Origin: CAVOGJ01 sp963700865
GTDB lineage: Bacteria; Planctomycetota; Planctomycetia; Pirellulales; Pirellulaceae
Direction of reading: 5' to 3'
Assembly (NCBI GenBank): GCA_963700865.1
Contig: CAVOZC010000018.1
Location: 1,054,001 to 1,118,000 of the forward strand
DNA length: 64,000 nucleotides
Shown one piece after another: positions 9,296 to 18,397 of the stretch. The first letter of the stretch is position 1; each line of letters opens with the position of its first letter. A program made the position numbers and the translations under genes. The notes below the pieces were generated by a model. The model saw only the letters and a program-made list of their open reading frames with translations, was not told the DNA's origin and ran no database searches.

Positions 9296-9329
9296 AAAAA
9301 AAAGACCGGCGATTCGCCGGTCTTTTTTC
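9296..9329 (+). terminator. Rho-independent terminator of rplM-rpsI
   Basis: An almost perfect palindrome (AAAGACCGGCGA with TCGCCGGTCTTT) is flanked by A and T runs and ends in six T. It lies about 30 bases after the rpsI stop. The A-rich left side means it could also terminate transcription from the opposite strand, that is, the small gene at 9360-9518. Confidence 0.9.
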
Positions 9330-9359
9330 GTGGGTAACCATGGTTGGCCGCGGCGGCTA

Positions 9360-9518
9360 CTATCTGTCCGGTGCCGTCGCGAGATCACTGGGTAAAATGG
9401 TCGTCTCGTCGATAATCGCCATCTGCAATTGCTCTACAGAAAGCCCGACGACCCCCGACAAATCGGCTCCTCTCAGATCCGCCCCGTCAAAGACCGCTCC
9501 CGTGACATCTGTTTGCAT
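9360..9518 (-). CDS. Very small pentapeptide-repeat protein
   Basis: 52 residues starting MQTDVTGAVFDGADLRG. AVFDGADLRGADLSGV is a run of pentapeptide repeats, and LSVEQLQMAIIDETTILPSDL matches the usual end of pentapeptide proteins (L-xx-EQL-xxA-xxDExTxLP). A strong GGAGGG ribosome site precedes the ATG, so it is probably translated despite its size. It looks like the last turn of a longer repeat protein, either a minimal member or a remnant. Function unknown. Confidence 0.6.
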   Translation of the reverse strand: MQTDVTGAVFDGADLRGADLSGVVGLSVEQLQMAIIDETTILPSDLATAPDR

Positions 9519-9858
9519 CTTCCCCTCCCTCCGCTCAATGAATGAATAATTACGAGCGGGGTTAACCGCAAACGGTACGCCGCGATGAACAAAAGCGGCT
9601 TTTTGGTCCTTTTGGGGGCATACCGGGAGGGGCTGCATGGGGGGAACCACCCGCTGCGGGCAAGGCAGCTTCTCAACTCGGGACAAATTCCACGGGTCTC
9701 GCCGGTTGGTTGGGGGTCGGTCTGCAGCGATTTTCCACATGCTGCAGCAAATTGCACAATTGGAATCATCCCGAATTGGTGGCAATAATTTCCGTCTCGG
9801 CGATAATGGGAGACTGCTGTCCGGTCGACCAGTCCCGCGGAATGAAGAAAGGAAAGCC
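9519..9858. other. Divergent spacer upstream of the selenoprotein candidate
   Basis: These 340 bases separate the small pentapeptide gene (minus) from the secreted redox protein (plus). TTGGAA near 9760 followed by AATAAT near 9784 could be a promoter, with spacing of about 18. I see no gene or repeat. Confidence 0.35.
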
Positions 9859-10929
9859 ATGTTGCCAAGCGTGAACCGTCGCCGTCGGCTCAGTGCCGAA
9901 GCGTTGGAAGATCGGCTCATGATGACCGTCCCCGACTTTTCCCTCATCGACGTCAACACGACGTCGCCGACATACATGCAAGCCGTATCGCCTCGGCAAT
10001 TCATGGGTCAGGTATCGGGCTGGTATTTCGGCCATTCGACGTGAGGACTCTGCAGTAGCCAGTTTGGCTACCTGCAAGGCATGCAAGATGATTTCGTGCG
10101 AAATTATCCTTCGCTCGATATCTCCATCCTCGGGATCAACGAGTCCGGCCTGTCTCCCGCCGGGTTCATTACCGATGGTCGCGATCTGCCGTGGTTAGTG
10201 GATGTTGATGCCAACAACAACGGCCAGTCCGATGTCTGGTACGACTCGTGGAAGATCGTCTATCGGGATGTGGCCGTTGTCGATCGAGAGAATAATCTCG
10301 TTTCGCGATATAATCTTACGGAACATAATCTGACCGATCCCGAAAACCTGGCGTTCCTCAAACAACTGTTCATTGATGCGGCCGTCACCGACCCAACCTC
10401 GGATTGGCAGAGCCCGGTAGAGCCGTTGGATGTCAATGCCGACGGATTTGTGGCTCCACTCGATGCGCTGCTCGTCATCAACGATCTCGGCGTTTTCGAG
10501 GGGGGCGTGCTGCCGCCTGATCGCGCGTTGCAACCTCCCTATGTCGACACTTCGGGCGACGGTGTGGTTGCTCCCGGCGATGCCTTGGCCGTGATCAATC
10601 ATCTCAACTTTGTCAGCGCACTCGACAATCAGCCTCAAGCGCCGATGAGCGGCGCCGCCGTGGTTGACGAGCCAGGCTCGCTCCTGGCGGGCGGGGGATC
10701 GCTCGACTTGCCAGAGATCGGCCCGCTGCGGGCAGCGATGGGGCAGTCATTTGAGCGCGCTGCGGCCACCGACGTGGCGCTGGCCGACGACGGGTCCGCC
10801 CACGGTCCGTGGTATCCGGGGCCGGTACGGAGTGCGTTGTGGTTTGATTCGTCGCTCGTCGACCAGGACGAGGACGCGGAAGTTCGCCCATCGACGGGCC
10901 CGGCGTGGGAACCAGTAGGATTGATTTGA
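9859..10929 (+). CDS. Secreted thioredoxin-fold selenoprotein with dockerin-like repeats (UGA read as selenocysteine at 10042-10044)
   Basis: Read straight through a single in-frame TGA, this is one 356-residue protein. The N-terminus has a planctomycete export-type motif (ALEDRLMM). Residues 25-175 look like a thioredoxin/peroxiredoxin fold: DFSLIDVNTTSPTY, VSGWYFGHST-U62-GLC65, then ISILGIN, DLPWLVDVD and VAVVDRENNLVSRY. The TGA falls exactly at the first position of the redox motif, giving UxxC in place of CxxC. Two dockerin-like repeats follow (LDVNADGFVAPLDALLVI near 190, and DTSGDGVVAPGDALAVI near 230). A SECIS-like hairpin starts seven bases after the TGA. The two halves are in the same frame, so no frameshift is needed. 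The role is likely an extracellular thiol/selenol redox activity, and the substrate is unknown. The alternative is a TGC-to-TGA error or a decayed gene. Confidence 0.82.
10051..10076 (+). promoter_or_regulatory. SECIS-like hairpin directly after the in-frame UGA
   Basis: TGCAGTAGCCA (10051-10061) pairs with TGGCTA (10065-10070) and CTGCA (10072-10076), giving eleven base pairs with one bulged C at 10071. The apical loop is G10062-T-T. The loop G is 18 bases after the UGA. Bacterial SECIS elements lie inside the coding region just after the UGA, with a bulged upper stem and a G/U-containing loop read by SelB. This hairpin has all of those features. The fold was worked out by eye. Confidence 0.75.
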
Positions 10930-11221
10930 GCCACGGTTGTGGCGTGCGGCGATGCTTCGCCGCTTTGGCCACTGCGCGGGTTGGGCCGCCGAGTGCACGA
11001 GTTTGGCCGTCCGGCGGTGGGCCGGCTGGGCCGACTGTGGCTGGAAGCCCCAGCCACGGTTGTGGCGTGCGGCGATGCTTCGCCGCTTTGGCCAGTGCGC
11101 GGGTTGGGCCGCCGAGTGCACGAGTTTGGCCGGTTGGCGGTGGGCCGGCTTGGCCGACTGTGGCTGGAAGCCCCAGCCACGGTTGTGGCGTGCGGCGATG
11201 CTTCGCCGCTTTCGCGATTCC
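10929..11221. repeat. 123-bp tandem repeat, two full copies plus a third partial
   Basis: Unit starts are at 10929, 11052 and 11175, an exact 123-base period. Each unit carries two hairpin modules: one around GTGCGGCGATGCTTCGCCGC and one around GTGGCTGGAAGCCCCAGCCAC. The 470-base gap 10930-11399 otherwise holds only the TetR operator candidate. Open frames through the repeat are not genes. The same two modules recur at 17043-17438 and 26200-26300. Confidence 0.85.
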
Positions 11222-11358
11222 ACGCTGGCGGCGTCCCTGCCATCCTTCGCCCCCGCTGGGAGGGGGGTGGTTCCGGTTGAGCGGGCACTGGCGGGGCAGC
11301 GATATCCCTCGGCCGCCAGATCTTGACGTTGCCACAACCGGGTGGGCTGCTAGAGTAT

Positions 11359-11376
11359 TTCAAACAACTGTTTGAA
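11359..11376. promoter_or_regulatory. Putative TetR operator
   Basis: TTCAAACA (11359-11366) and TGTTTGAA (11369-11376) form a perfect 8-bp dyad with a two-base centre, ending 23 bases before the TetR start codon. TetR-family proteins usually bind such dyads in their own promoter, so autoregulation of the regulator-RND operon is likely. Confidence 0.6.
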
Positions 11377-11399
11377 TTCTTTTCGCAGGGCGAATTCCG

Positions 11400-12050
11400 A
11401 TGTCTGGGGACGAAGTCCGCCATCATTTGCTGAACACGGCCGGTCCGATATTCGCGGACCAGGGCTATCGGGGTGCGACCGTGCGGGACATCTGTGCGGC
11501 CGCGGGGGTCAACGTGGCGGCGGTGAACTACTATTTCGGGGATAAGCGGCAGCTGTATGTCGAGACGGTCCGGCGGGCTCATCAGCTCCGGGCGGAGGAG
11601 GTGCCGATGCCGAGCTGGTCGCCGGACACGCCGCCGGCGAAGAGGCTCCGCTCGTTTGTGGCGACCTTAATGGAGCGGATGTTGGGCCGCTGCGGGGCGG
11701 CGTGGCCCACGCGGCTCATGCTGCGGGAAGTGCTCAATCCGACCGAGGCCTGCCGGGCTCTGGTGGAGGACTATTTCCGTCCGCAGATTGACTTGCTGTT
11801 GTCGATCCTGGACGACATGATCCCCCCGGGTGTGCCGCCCTCCCGCCGTTATCAGCTGGCCTTCAGCATCATTGGCCAATGCCAGTTTTACCGCATCGCG
11901 GGAGACGTGCTGCCGATGCTGATCAGTCGCGAGCAGTTGGATGAGGAATTCCATACGCGGCAACTGGCGGGGCACATCGCCGATCTGATGTGTGCCGCCT
12001 TGGAGCATATTCCGGAGCATTGGAATCTTCCGGCGGCGATGCACGAATAG
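11400..12050 (+). CDS. TetR/AcrR-family transcriptional regulator (CecR-like)
   Basis: A 216-residue repressor. The N-terminal helix-turn-helix is clear: LLNTAGPIFADQGYRGATVR, then ICAAAGVNVAAVNYYFGDKR. The C-terminal ligand domain (FRPQIDLLLSILDDMIPP, IIGQCQFYRIAGDVLPML) resembles the CecR/YbiH type, which controls efflux genes. It lies 75 bases before an RND membrane-fusion protein on the same strand, with a dyad just upstream. It very probably represses the pump and itself and is released by a pump substrate. The inducer is unknown. Confidence 0.85.
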   Translation: MSGDEVRHHLLNTAGPIFADQGYRGATVRDICAAAGVNVAAVNYYFGDKRQLYVETVRRAHQLRAEEVPMPSWSPDTPPAKRLRSFVATLMERMLGRCGAAWPTRLMLREVLNPTEACRALVEDYFRPQIDLLLSILDDMIPPGVPPSRRYQLAFSIIGQCQFYRIAGDVLPMLISREQLDEEFHTRQLAGHIADLMCAALEHIPEHWNLPAAMHE

Positions 12051-12125
12051 CAGAGGATAAGGGCCGCGGCGGGTTTCCCGGTGCGGGCCACAAGCCGAGT
12101 CACGATCCTTCCTTCGAGTCGATTG

Positions 12126-13598
12126 ATGTCCGAACCGCAGCCTCACGAAAAGAAATCGTTATCGCTGGTCCTTGTGCGATCGGTATTACCGATCGGGATT
12201 CTCGCAGTGGGACTCGCGGTATTGATCATCGCCGGCAAGCTGCGTCCAGCTCCGAAAAAAGAGTCCCACTTGGCGGGACCTCCTCGGGTCGAGACCGTGG
12301 CGGTCGAGCCTTACACGAAGGGACTGACGATCGATGTGGATGGATCGGTCGTGCCGTTCCGAGAGATTGCCCTGGCCAGTGAGGTGGGGGGACGAGTCAT
12401 GCGGAAGGCATCCGCCTGCCGGGCCGGCAACTTCGTCAAGTCAGGGGCACTATTGTTCGAAATCGACCCGATCGATTACGACCTGGAAGTCCGTCGCCTC
12501 TCGAAAGAGGTGCGGCAGGCGGAGATCAATGTGCATTCAATCGACGTCGATTTGGAAAACACGCAGACGCTGATCGATTTAGGAAACGAGGACCTGCGGC
12601 TGCAGCAAAAGGAAGTGGCGCGGCTGCAGAAGTTGGCTCGCAACGGAGCGACTTCCGATTCGGAATTGGATCGGGCGAAGCGCACCGAGATCGCGGCCCG
12701 CAATATTTTGGCTCAACTTCAAAACCAGGCCCGTTCGCTCGTGACGCGGCGGGCCTCCGAATTGGCCTCTCTGGACCTTGCCAAGACACGCCTTGAGAAG
12801 GCCGAGATTGACTTGAAGCGGACAAAAGTGATCGCGCCCATTGACGGGGTGATTGTTCGCGAGCTGGTGGAAGAGGACGCCTTTGTGCAGCGGGGCGCCG
12901 TGCTGGTCGAGATCGAAGATACCTCCGTGGCTGAGATCAAATGCAATTTGCGAGTCGATCAGCTCTTTTGGCTGTGGGAGGCTGAGGTGAGCGAAGGGGA
13001 ATTGGTGTCGTCGATGGATGCCGGCGACTACGAACTGCCCAACACGCCGGCGACGGTGATCTATCGCATTGCCGGCCGCGAGTTTGCCTGGCAGGGCCGA
13101 TTGGCCAGGTATGAAGGAAGCGGGCTCGATCCGCGCACGCGGACTGTGCCCTGTCGAGTCGTCGTGGACGATCCGCGGAGTGGCGTCGCCCTGAGCGCCG
13201 GCATCATGACTTCTCCGCCGGCGCTTGTCCGCGGCATGTTCGTCGAAGTCGAGATTCACGTCGACCCGAAGGCGAACTTGGCCAGCATCCCCTTGCAGGC
13301 GCTCCAGCCGGGAAATGTGATTTGGCGCTTGGAGGATGGTGTACTCCGCATCGAGAAAGTCCGTGTGGCGCGACTCACCGAGCAGTCGGCGCTCCTGGAG
13401 ACCGCGGGAGCCTCTTTTCAGTTAGGCGACCGTCTCGTGACCACTCCGCTCTCGGCCGCCGAAGATGGCATGCGGATCAATGATGCCACGACTGCCCGGC
13501 TGATTGACGCCTCGCAGGCCGTGCCCGCGTCGACGGCGGGGGAAATGCCCGCGGAAGAAGTACGTCAGCCGCTGACAACTGCGAGCCGCAATCAATGA
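12126..13598 (+). CDS. RND efflux periplasmic adaptor (membrane fusion protein)
   Basis: A 490-residue adaptor with an N-terminal membrane anchor (LVRSVLPIGILAVGLAVLII). A lipoyl/biotinyl-like half motif (VPFREIALASEVGGRVMRKA), a long coiled-coil hairpin (about residues 125-245) and the second half motif KVIAPIDGVIVRELVEEDAF follow. These are the standard parts of HlyD/AcrA-type adaptors, which join the inner-membrane pump to an outer channel. It overlaps the pump gene by four bases (ATGA), so translation is coupled. The start is the ATG giving MSEPQPHEKK. Confidence 0.9.
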   Translation: MSEPQPHEKKSLSLVLVRSVLPIGILAVGLAVLIIAGKLRPAPKKESHLAGPPRVETVAVEPYTKGLTIDVDGSVVPFREIALASEVGGRVMRKASACRAGNFVKSGALLFEIDPIDYDLEVRRLSKEVRQAEINVHSIDVDLENTQTLIDLGNEDLRLQQKEVARLQKLARNGATSDSELDRAKRTEIAARNILAQLQNQARSLVTRRASELASLDLAKTRLEKAEIDLKRTKVIAPIDGVIVRELVEEDAFVQRGAVLVEIEDTSVAEIKCNLRVDQLFWLWEAEVSEGELVSSMDAGDYELPNTPATVIYRIAGREFAWQGRLARYEGSGLDPRTRTVPCRVVVDDPRSGVALSAGIMTSPPALVRGMFVEVEIHVDPKANLASIPLQALQPGNVIWRLEDGVLRIEKVRVARLTEQSALLETAGASFQLGDRLVTTPLSAAEDGMRINDATTARLIDASQAVPASTAGEMPAEEVRQPLTTASRNQ

Positions 13599-16500
13599 GA
13601 TCCATTGTCAAATGGGCCGTGAAGAACACCCCCGCCATGAATATGGTCATGATCGGGATCCTGCTCATGGGTGGGCTCAGCATGTCGATGCTGAAGCGTG
13701 AGGTGTTTCCGCAGTTTGAGCTGGAGATCATCCTGGTCACCGTGCCTTATCCGGGTGCGAGTCCGGAAGAGGTCGAACAGGGTATTTGCCAGAAGATCGA
13801 AGAAGCGGTCCGGTCCATTACTGGCGTCAAGAAGCAGACGAGCGTGGCGCAGGAAGGATCGGGCTTCCTGGTCCTGGAGCTGGAAACGTACGTCGACGTG
13901 CAAAAGACGCTGAACGAAATTCGCAGCGCGATCGATCGCATTCCCAGCTTCCCCGAGTTGGCCGAGGATCCCGAAGTCGAGCAGATTACGTTTCGCGAAG
14001 CGGCCATTTGCGTGGGCGTCCTGGGGCCAGACGATCTGGATGTCGAGGCGGAACTGAGTCTGCGAGGACTCACGGAAGGCATTCGCGATGAGATCCTGGC
14101 GCTGCCGTCGGTGTCTCAAGCGAATATCACCGGCGGCCGCGATTATCAGATCGACATCGAAATCCCCGAAGCTCGATTGCGCGAGTATGGGCTGACGCTG
14201 CAACAGGTGGCGGACCTGGTGCGAAAGCAAAATATCGAGTTGCCTGGCGGCAGCATGCGCACCGATACGCAGGAAATCCTCCTCCGCGGCAAGGACAAGG
14301 GCTTGATCGGCGAGGATATCAAAGGCATCCCACTCGTGACTCAGGAGAATGGCGTTGTTCTGACGGTGGATGACATGGGGGTCGTCCGCGATGCCTTTGA
14401 GGACGTGGTGGCTGTGAGTCGCATTGATGGGCGACCGGGACTGGTCATCTCGGTGGATCGGACGCGCAGCGAAGATCTGTTGCAGCTGGTCGACGAAGTC
14501 AAGGCGTATGTAAAAAACAAACAGCTGCCGGCCGGCTACGATCTGAAGACCTGGCGTGATCAGTCCGTGGATGTGCGGGATCGGATGAATCTGCTCATCA
14601 AAAACGGGCTGCAAGGGCTGGTGCTTGTGTTTCTGATGCTCGTGGTCTTTCTCGATTTGCGATTATCCTTCTGGGTAGCGCTGGGCATTCCGATCGCCGT
14701 TTTGGGGGCGGGAGGCGTCCTCATGATCGGTGACAAGACGCTGAACATGCTGTCCATGTTCGCTTTCTTGATGGCACTCGGGATCGTGGTGGATGATGCG
14801 ATTGTGATTGGGGAGAACATTTTCGCCCACCGCCAGAAGGGCAAATCGGGCGTTCGCGCCGCGATTGATGGGACCGTGGAGGTCATTCCCTCGGTCATCG
14901 CCTCGGTGTGTACAACGCTGATCGCCTTTACCCCTCTGTTCTTTGTCAGCGGAGTGATGGGGAAATTTATCGCGGAGATGCCTTTGGCCGTTGTGGCGAT
15001 GCTCGTGATCTCACTGATCGAGAGTGCGTTCATTCTCCCCTGCCACCTGGCTCATTCGGGCGAACCCAACTTTCTGACGCGTGCCATCGGTCGTTATGTG
15101 CAGACTTCATATGTCCGCCAGCTGTTTATCTCGACAATGCTGATCGGCGCCTGTCTTGGCATGATCTATCTCATTTTGCCGAGTGGGGGTCTGCCGAGTC
15201 CTCTTTGGCAGTCCCTGCAAAGCTCGGCGGGCGGAGCCGCGGCGGCAGGCAAGTTCTACACAGTGGCCAGCATCCTCTCGCTCATGATCGCTGTCATGGC
15301 CTTCGTGGCACTCCTCTATCCGCTGACACAGCTGGTTGAGTTCGCGCATTGGCTCAGCCATACATCCAACGCGCTGCTGACCCGATTTGTGAACAAGGTC
15401 TATCTGCCGGTGTTGCGGGTGTGCCTGCAAAATCCACTCTTTGTCGTTTGCACGGCGGCCTCCCTCGCGTTGATGTCTTGCGGACTGGTGACTTCCGGCA
15501 AGACGCCTTTTATTATCTTTCCAAAAACAGATGCGAATCAGATCGAGGCGACCGTCGTCTTTCCCGATGGGACGCCGGAAGTAATCACCAATGCGGCTTC
15601 GTTGCAGTTGGAGCGGGCAATCCAGTCGGTGGCGAAAGGATATGCCGATCGAGGAACCCCCGTGATCGAGACCGTCTTGCGAAATGTGGGCGAAGTTCGC
15701 GACTCGAACCCGGTGGGACCTGAAGGCCGGGCCACCGGCAGCCATATGGCGAAAATCGAGGTCGAATTGGTCCCGTCGGGGCGTCGCAGTATGAAGAGCC
15801 AGCAATTGGCCGACGAATGGCGGGTTGCGGCGGGCGAGATCGCCGGGGCCGAGACGCTGACTTTCGGCTCACCCAATATGGGGCCGGGCGGAGCCGCTAT
15901 TGAATTCAAGCTGCTCGCGGATAAAGAAAACATGGGCCAATTGGACGACGCCACGGAACGGTGTAAGGCCAAACTGGCTGAATTCGGCGGGGTGGTTGAT
16001 ATTCGTGACGATTCCAAGCCGGGCAAATGGGAGTTTCAAATCAAGGTAAAAGACAAAGCAAAGTCGCTTGGTATCTCCTTGGCCCAACTGGCACAGACGG
16101 TGCGGGGGTCGTACTACGGCGAAGAAGTCATGCGGCTGCAACGGGGACGACATGAAGTCAAGTTGATGGTCCGTTATCCGAAGCAGGAGCGGCGGTCGTT
16201 GGCCAATTTCGAGGAAATTCGCGTGCGGACGCCGGATGGCGCTCAGTATCCGCTGACCGAATTGGCCGATGTGACCGTCAAACGGGGTTACTCGGAAATC
16301 AACCGTATCGACCAGAAGCGATCGGTGACGATCACGGCCGATATTCGAGAGCAAGAGGCCAATGCACGCGACATCGTGGCAGAGTTGCAAGCCGGTTTTA
16401 TGGACGAGTTAAAACGAGATTTTCCCGCCGTGGCCGTGCGGTGGGAAGGTCAAGCCGAACAGACTCAGGAGTCGGTCGATAGTCTGTTGCTGGGATTTCA

Positions 16501-17041
16501 GGCAGCCATCCTGGCGATGTTCGTCCTGCTAACCGTCGAGTTCCGGTCCTACGTACAACCCCTGATCATCCTCTGCATTATTCCCTTTGGCATTGTGGGG
16601 GCGATTTGGGGACACTTTTTCATGGGGCTGCCCCTCACGATGTTCACACTGTTTGGACTTGTCGCACTCACCGGCGTCGTCGTGAATGATTCGATCGTGC
16701 TGATCGATTTTATCAACATCCGTCTTCGGGAAGGCATGGAGCTATTCGATGCCTTGATGGATGCCGGACGGACTCGCTTTCGTCCCGTCATGCTTACGTC
16801 GGTAACGACCATTGCGGGGCTCACACCGATGCTCACCGAGACGTCCTTCCAGGCTCAATTTCTGATTCCGCTCGCGGCGACGCTCGTGTTTGGCCTGATC
16901 GTGGCAACGGTGCTGGTGCTGATCCTGATCCCCACGCTCTATGGTGTCTATGGTCGGCTGAGGGGGCAGACGCTGCGGGCGTCGGATCATGACGCGCGGG
17001 ATCTCGATGAGATTCACGCGGAACTCGCCGCGGCCCAATAG
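13595..17041 (+). CDS. RND-family efflux transporter (AcrB/HAE-1-like)
   Basis: A 1148-residue proton-driven trimeric pump. The first membrane helix with its porter domain (VKNTPAMNMVMIGILLMGGL) and the TM4 proton-relay acidic pair (LGIVVDDAIVIGENI) are visible. The second half repeats the architecture (LFGLVALTGVVVNDSIVLID). It is somewhat longer than AcrB because of an extra loop and hydrophobic segments around residues 505-600. It is translationally coupled to the adaptor, with a TetR gene in front. No outer-membrane channel gene follows. Substrates cannot be told. Confidence 0.93.
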   Translation: MRSIVKWAVKNTPAMNMVMIGILLMGGLSMSMLKREVFPQFELEIILVTVPYPGASPEEVEQGICQKIEEAVRSITGVKKQTSVAQEGSGFLVLELETYVDVQKTLNEIRSAIDRIPSFPELAEDPEVEQITFREAAICVGVLGPDDLDVEAELSLRGLTEGIRDEILALPSVSQANITGGRDYQIDIEIPEARLREYGLTLQQVADLVRKQNIELPGGSMRTDTQEILLRGKDKGLIGEDIKGIPLVTQENGVVLTVDDMGVVRDAFEDVVAVSRIDGRPGLVISVDRTRSEDLLQLVDEVKAYVKNKQLPAGYDLKTWRDQSVDVRDRMNLLIKNGLQGLVLVFLMLVVFLDLRLSFWVALGIPIAVLGAGGVLMIGDKTLNMLSMFAFLMALGIVVDDAIVIGENIFAHRQKGKSGVRAAIDGTVEVIPSVIASVCTTLIAFTPLFFVSGVMGKFIAEMPLAVVAMLVISLIESAFILPCHLAHSGEPNFLTRAIGRYVQTSYVRQLFISTMLIGACLGMIYLILPSGGLPSPLWQSLQSSAGGAAAAGKFYTVASILSLMIAVMAFVALLYPLTQLVEFAHWLSHTSNALLTRFVNKVYLPVLRVCLQNPLFVVCTAASLALMSCGLVTSGKTPFIIFPKTDANQIEATVVFPDGTPEVITNAASLQLERAIQSVAKGYADRGTPVIETVLRNVGEVRDSNPVGPEGRATGSHMAKIEVELVPSGRRSMKSQQLADEWRVAAGEIAGAETLTFGSPNMGPGGAAIEFKLLADKENMGQLDDATERCKAKLAEFGGVVDIRDDSKPGKWEFQIKVKDKAKSLGISLAQLAQTVRGSYYGEEVMRLQRGRHEVKLMVRYPKQERRSLANFEEIRVRTPDGAQYPLTELADVTVKRGYSEINRIDQKRSVTITADIREQEANARDIVAELQAGFMDELKRDFPAVAVRWEGQAEQTQESVDSLLLGFQAAILAMFVLLTVEFRSYVQPLIILCIIPFGIVGAIWGHFFMGLPLTMFTLFGLVALTGVVVNDSIVLIDFINIRLREGMELFDALMDAGRTRFRPVMLTSVTTIAGLTPMLTETSFQAQFLIPLAATLVFGLIVATVLVLILIPTLYGVYGRLRGQTLRASDHDARDLDEIHAELAAAQ

Positions 17042-17042
17042 A

Positions 17043-17438
17043 CGCACTCCCTACCCGTGGCTGGGGCTTCCAGCCACGGTCGATTGGGCGTAACGATGGG
17101 CACGAGGAATCGGTTCCCCACCCAGAAACGATCGACGGGGAATGGCGTGGTTGGGAAAAGCGGCGAAGGATCGCCGCACTCCCTACCGGTGGCTGGGGCT
17201 TCCAGCCACAGTCGATTGGGCGTAACGATGGGCACGAGGAATCGGTTCCCCACTCAGAAACGATCGACGGGGAATGGCGTGGTTGGGAAAAGCGGCGAAG
17301 AATCGCCGCACTCCCTACCCGTGGCTGGGGCTTCCAGCCACAGTCGATTGGGCGTAACGATGGGCACGAGGAATCGGTTCCCCACTCAGAAACGATCGAC
17401 GGAGAATGGCGTGAATGGGAAAAGCGGCGAAGGATCGC
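17043..17438. repeat. 132-bp tandem repeat, three copies
   Basis: Copies begin at 17043, 17175 and 17307 with an exact 132-base period. Each unit holds the same two hairpin modules seen at 10929-11221, here in opposite orientation with a different spacer. The array fills the 411-base gap between the convergent RND and glycosyltransferase genes, so it may act in transcript termination. Open frames across it are repeat artefacts. Confidence 0.88.
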
Positions 17439-17452
17439 CGCACTCCATGGCG

Positions 17453-18397
17453 TTACCCAGGGCGACGGCCAGTGAACAACCAACGCACGGCATCGCGGGT
17501 CACTTGATCGAGCAGGAACAGGCCGTTGTTCCAATAGCGACGGGCCAGGCGGCGCGGCTCGTGCGCCAGCCGAAACGCCCACTCCAGGCCGACTCGTTGC
17601 ATCCAGATGGGGGCCCGCGGAATGCCGCCCGCCACAAAATCAAACGACGCGCCGAGCTGTACGCAGACGGCAGACCCCATGTGCTCGCGCAACCGTGCCA
17701 TCCAAAGCTCACCCTTAGGTTGTCCCAAGGCGAGGTAAACGATATCCGCACGGCTGGCCCGGATGCGTTGCAGTAACGACGCCTCCTCGGCGGGACGAAG
17801 CGGACGAAAGGGAGGGCAATCGACGCCGGCTACTTGCAGGTCGGGATAACGGTCTTGCAACTTGTCAGCCGCCGCCTGGGCAACGCCAGGAGCACCGCCC
17901 AGGAAATAGATGCGATGTCCCTTGATGGCGGCCCACTTGCTGAGTGCGTAGATCAACTCGGAGCCCGCGACGCGTTCCGGCAGCGGCGTGTTCGTCAATC
18001 GCGACCACCAGACCATTGGCATGCCGTCGCAGAGGACCAACGCTGCCTGCTCATTCACGGCGGCCAATTCGGGGTGCCGGGCGGTCAGCATGTTATAGTT
18101 CAGGTTGGCCGTGATAAAATAGCTCGGCCGGCCAGCCCCAATCAGGGCATCGATCTGCCGCAACGTCTCAGCCAGGGTCAATCGTGAAAAGGGAACTCCC
18201 CAGATCATGACTTGCGGCGGCTTCGCGAATTGCGGGTGGGAGACCGGCGTGAAAGCCCCCGCTTCGTCGCGCAAGGCGAGATCAACTCGCCGCTCCAGAT
18301 CGGCGATTTGCGTTTCCAGCCGACTTAACGCCCTCTGCGGATCGACCTCTCGGCGATCGAGGTATTCCTGCCCCGGTACATCCACGGTTGAGGTCAT
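17453..18397 (-). CDS. WecG/TagA/CpsF-family glycosyltransferase
   Basis: This family transfers a sugar (often N-acetylmannosamine or its acid) onto a lipid-linked carrier during surface polysaccharide assembly. VMIWGVPFSRLTLAETLRQI, YFITANLNYNMLTARHPELA, LVLCDGMPMVWWSRL, RIYFLGGAPGVAQAAADKL and YLALGQPKGELWM are typical, and VQLGASFDFVAGGIPRAPIW is the C-terminal hallmark. The preferred start is MTSTVDVPG. An upstream ATG at 18448 adds 17 residues, and neither has a clear ribosome site. A coiled-coil-like segment of about 45 residues precedes the domain. The 234-base spacer upstream shows nothing. Confidence 0.9.
   Translation of the reverse strand: MTSTVDVPGQEYLDRREVDPQRALSRLETQIADLERRVDLALRDEAGAFTPVSHPQFAKPPQVMIWGVPFSRLTLAETLRQIDALIGAGRPSYFITANLNYNMLTARHPELAAVNEQAALVLCDGMPMVWWSRLTNTPLPERVAGSELIYALSKWAAIKGHRIYFLGGAPGVAQAAADKLQDRYPDLQVAGVDCPPFRPLRPAEEASLLQRIRASRADIVYLALGQPKGELWMARLREHMGSAVCVQLGASFDFVAGGIPRAPIWMQRVGLEWAFRLAHEPRRLARRYWNNGLFLLDQVTRDAVRWLFTGRRPG

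Noticed and set aside
10081..10929. Treating the part after the UGA as an independent gene starting at its first ATG
   Set aside because: It would start in the middle of a thioredoxin fold, lacks a ribosome site and a signal, and is in the same frame as the upstream part across one TGA.
10932..11335. Several open frames of 110-240 residues on both strands across 10.6-11.6 kb and 17.0-17.6 kb with internally repeated peptides
   Set aside because: The peptides repeat with the DNA periods of 123 and 132 bases in all frames, so they are translations of the intergenic repeats and not genes.
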